Assembly: GCF_029433395.1 (NCBI RefSeq)
Contig: NZ_JAQTHW010000002.1
Location: 1,240,001 to 1,304,000 of the forward strand
DNA length: 64,000 nucleotides
DNA from: Bifidobacterium sp. ESL0763
Lineage (GTDB): Bacteria > Actinomycetota > Actinomycetes > Actinomycetales > Bifidobacteriaceae
Reading direction: 5' to 3'
The notes below the pieces were generated by a model that saw nothing but the letters and a program-made list of their open reading frames with translations, ran no database searches and was not told the origin of the DNA. The position numbers and the translations under genes are program-made. This document shows, piece after piece, positions 62,854-64,000 of the stretch (positions within the stretch are counted from its first letter, which is position 1; each line of letters opens with the position of its first letter).

Positions 62854-63819
62854 ATGAGGAAGAACCTGAACATACTTGGCAAAGCCGCGGAAAGCGAGCG
62901 CCAACACCGATACTTCTTTGGTGCGACGTCGGCGGAACGGCAGGCCATGCGCTACCGTTCGAATGCAGGCGAACTCGCCAAACTTTACCCGAACGTCTAT
63001 GCCCGCCAATCCTACCTTGAGTCGCTGTCACCGCGTGAAAGGTCGATGCATCTGATTCGGACGCTGCAGCTCATGCATCCCCATTGGCAGTTCGCCTGTC
63101 TGAGCGCGGCAGCCGTTTACGGATTCGAGTATCCGTACGCACTTGACGCGCATTCGCCCGTCTTCATCGCCACCACGTGGTCGAAGAACCAGCATCATGC
63201 CGCCAGACTCGAACGAATCCACATCGCCGACCCTCCAATGACCATACGCGATGGAATACGCGTCACCACGCCGGAAAGAACCCTTGCGGATTGCGTACAC
63301 CATTATTCGTTCGTCCAGAGCCTGGGTATGTTCGATTCGGCATTGCGACAGGGTGTGACGACCTTCGAGAACATCAGGACAACGCTCCCATCCCTTGACA
63401 AAAAAGATGCGGCCACCGTCATGAACGCCCTGCGGTATGCGGATCCAGCAAGCGAAAACGGCGGCGAATCCCTTTGCCGCGCGACCATCATAGAGGCCGG
63501 GTTCGCTGTCCCCCGGCTCCAGCAGGAATTCGTGGATCCGTACTCCCCCACCAGCCATTACCGCGTGGATTTCTTTTGGCCCTTACGAGACGGGCGCAAA
63601 GTGATACTTGAATATGACGGCATGGAGAAATACACCAATCCCACCATGACCCAAAACCACAGCACACGCTCGGTCGTGCACGATGAACGACATCGCGAAT
63701 CCGTACTATCGCGCTTTGCCACAGTGATACGCACCGATTATCGCGAAGTACTGGCCCGCCAGCCGCTCATCAACAAACTTGCACAAGCAGGAATCCCTCC
63801 TGCCGAAATACATTTGTAG
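62854..63819 (+). CDS. AbiEi-like antitoxin domain / DUF559-like (VSR-type nuclease fold) protein
   Basis: This 321-residue protein resembles the type IV AbiEi-like family: LSPRERSMHLIRTLQLMHPH, a FACLSAAAVYGFEYP stretch and the marker VTTPERTLADC near 135. The C-terminal 110 residues look like a DUF559/VSR PD-(D/E)xK fold: ESLCRA, YRVDFFWPL, then VILEYDGMEKY. No AbiEii toxin gene follows. The start at 62854 lacks a good Shine-Dalgarno and may be near-leaderless (TACACT about 9 bases upstream). The gene is lower in G+C than its neighbours. Its last codons CAT TTG TAG are part of a repeat copy. It may be a defence or DNA-binding protein; the function is unproven. Confidence 0.75.
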   Translation: MRKNLNILGKAAESERQHRYFFGATSAERQAMRYRSNAGELAKLYPNVYARQSYLESLSPRERSMHLIRTLQLMHPHWQFACLSAAAVYGFEYPYALDAHSPVFIATTWSKNQHHAARLERIHIADPPMTIRDGIRVTTPERTLADCVHHYSFVQSLGMFDSALRQGVTTFENIRTTLPSLDKKDAATVMNALRYADPASENGGESLCRATIIEAGFAVPRLQQEFVDPYSPTSHYRVDFFWPLRDGRKVILEYDGMEKYTNPTMTQNHSTRSVVHDERHRESVLSRFATVIRTDYREVLARQPLINKLAQAGIPPAEIHL

Positions 63820-63909
63820 CCGACCATATACTCGAAGCTACAAATGCCTGATATAGAACGCCCTTATCGCGCATTTGTAGCTTTACCCATCGCGCAAGCT
63901 ACAAACCGG
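63811..63909. repeat. Paired repeats of the TTTGTAGC/GCTACAAA family, downstream copy
   Basis: CATTTGTAGC (63811) with GCTACAAATGC (63837-63847), then GCATTTGTAGC (63871) with GCTACAAAC (63898-63906). The two hairpins repeat at 61 bases, and the linker ends CCCTTATCGC. The first copy supplies the stop codon of the gene before it. Confidence 0.9.
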
Positions 63910-64000
63910 TCAGCTGGCGGCGCCTTCGCCGGCGGCACGGTCCTTGCCGTAGACCTCCGGGATGAAGCGGTGCTGGTCATGCAGTTTCGACCAGATGACC
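63910..64000 (-). CDS. C-terminal fragment of an unidentified protein (window edge)
   Basis: The minus-strand frame is open from the window end to a TGA at 63910-63912. The 30 visible residues read VIWSKLHDQHRFIPEVYGKD and a short Ala/Gly tail. G+C-rich codons fit coding sequence and the stop lies just beyond the repeat pair. Too little is seen to name it. Confidence 0.55.
   Translation of the reverse strand, partial: VIWSKLHDQHRFIPEVYGKDRAAGEGAAS

Overview
The window reads as a chromosomal segment of a high-G+C actinobacterium, most likely a Bifidobacterium or close relative. Family-level clues are a DivIVA-repeat protein, a DUF3052 protein, a DUF3107 protein, the DUF2342 protein beside a Lon-like YlbL-type protease, the UvrD-like helicase next to an aminoglycoside-phosphotransferase-like protein, a YqjM-type ene reductase and a very large acyl-CoA dehydratase activase-like protein. 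No insertion sequence, prophage or rRNA operon is visible. This taxonomic call is inference from gene content and base composition; no database was searched.

Layout. 1-474: end of a LacI-type regulator. 660-6057 (all minus): uppS, recO, a membrane-anchored alpha/beta hydrolase, a DivIVA-repeat protein and a small membrane protein. 6279-7938: tRNA-Val(UAC) and glyA. 8078-9057: an A+T-richer two-gene cassette of unknown function. 9222-18268: housekeeping-type actinobacterial genes (DUF3052, Lon-like protease, DUF2342 protein, helicase, phosphotransferase-like protein, DUF3107, PHP phosphoesterase, VKOR). 18413-25687: dapF, murI, patatin-like, SPFH protein, a fused double CrcB fluoride channel, NADH oxidase. 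25893-32949: a 960-residue ABC protein, then an ABC-TetR operon with a paired operator, then an NAD(P)-binding protein. 33088-39737: an acyltransferase and a thiamine cluster, thiM (behind a TPP riboswitch), thiE, thiD and a thiD-tenA fusion. 39833-46418: an ABC ATPase/permease pair and a TetM-like GTPase. 46544-51109: a small membrane protein and a copper module (copA with C-terminal YHS domain, a cupredoxin, and divergent csoR with a clear operator). 51368-55247: a heterodimeric ABC exporter. 55628-61846: an ene reductase and the 1661-residue activase-like protein. 62854-64000: an AbiEi/DUF559-like protein and the tail of an unidentified gene.

How the genes work together. The thiamine cluster combines salvage of the thiazole and pyrimidine moieties (ThiM, ThiD, TenA) with joining by ThiE; the riboswitch lies just before thiM and appears to control its ribosome binding site. 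The copper module pairs an efflux ATPase with a periphery-facing cupredoxin under a CsoR sensor. The two ABC half-transporters at 51368-55247 overlap and show the canonical/degenerate site split expected of heterodimers.

The most unusual content is intergenic. Three sequence-unrelated families of paired inverted repeats recur with nearly the same 60-62 bp period. The largest family (arms TTTGTAGC / GCTACAAA) occurs at five places, and three of these surround the AbiEi/DUF559-like gene, whose stop codon is itself supplied by a repeat copy. This looks like an undescribed intergenic repeat system, possibly linked to that protein.
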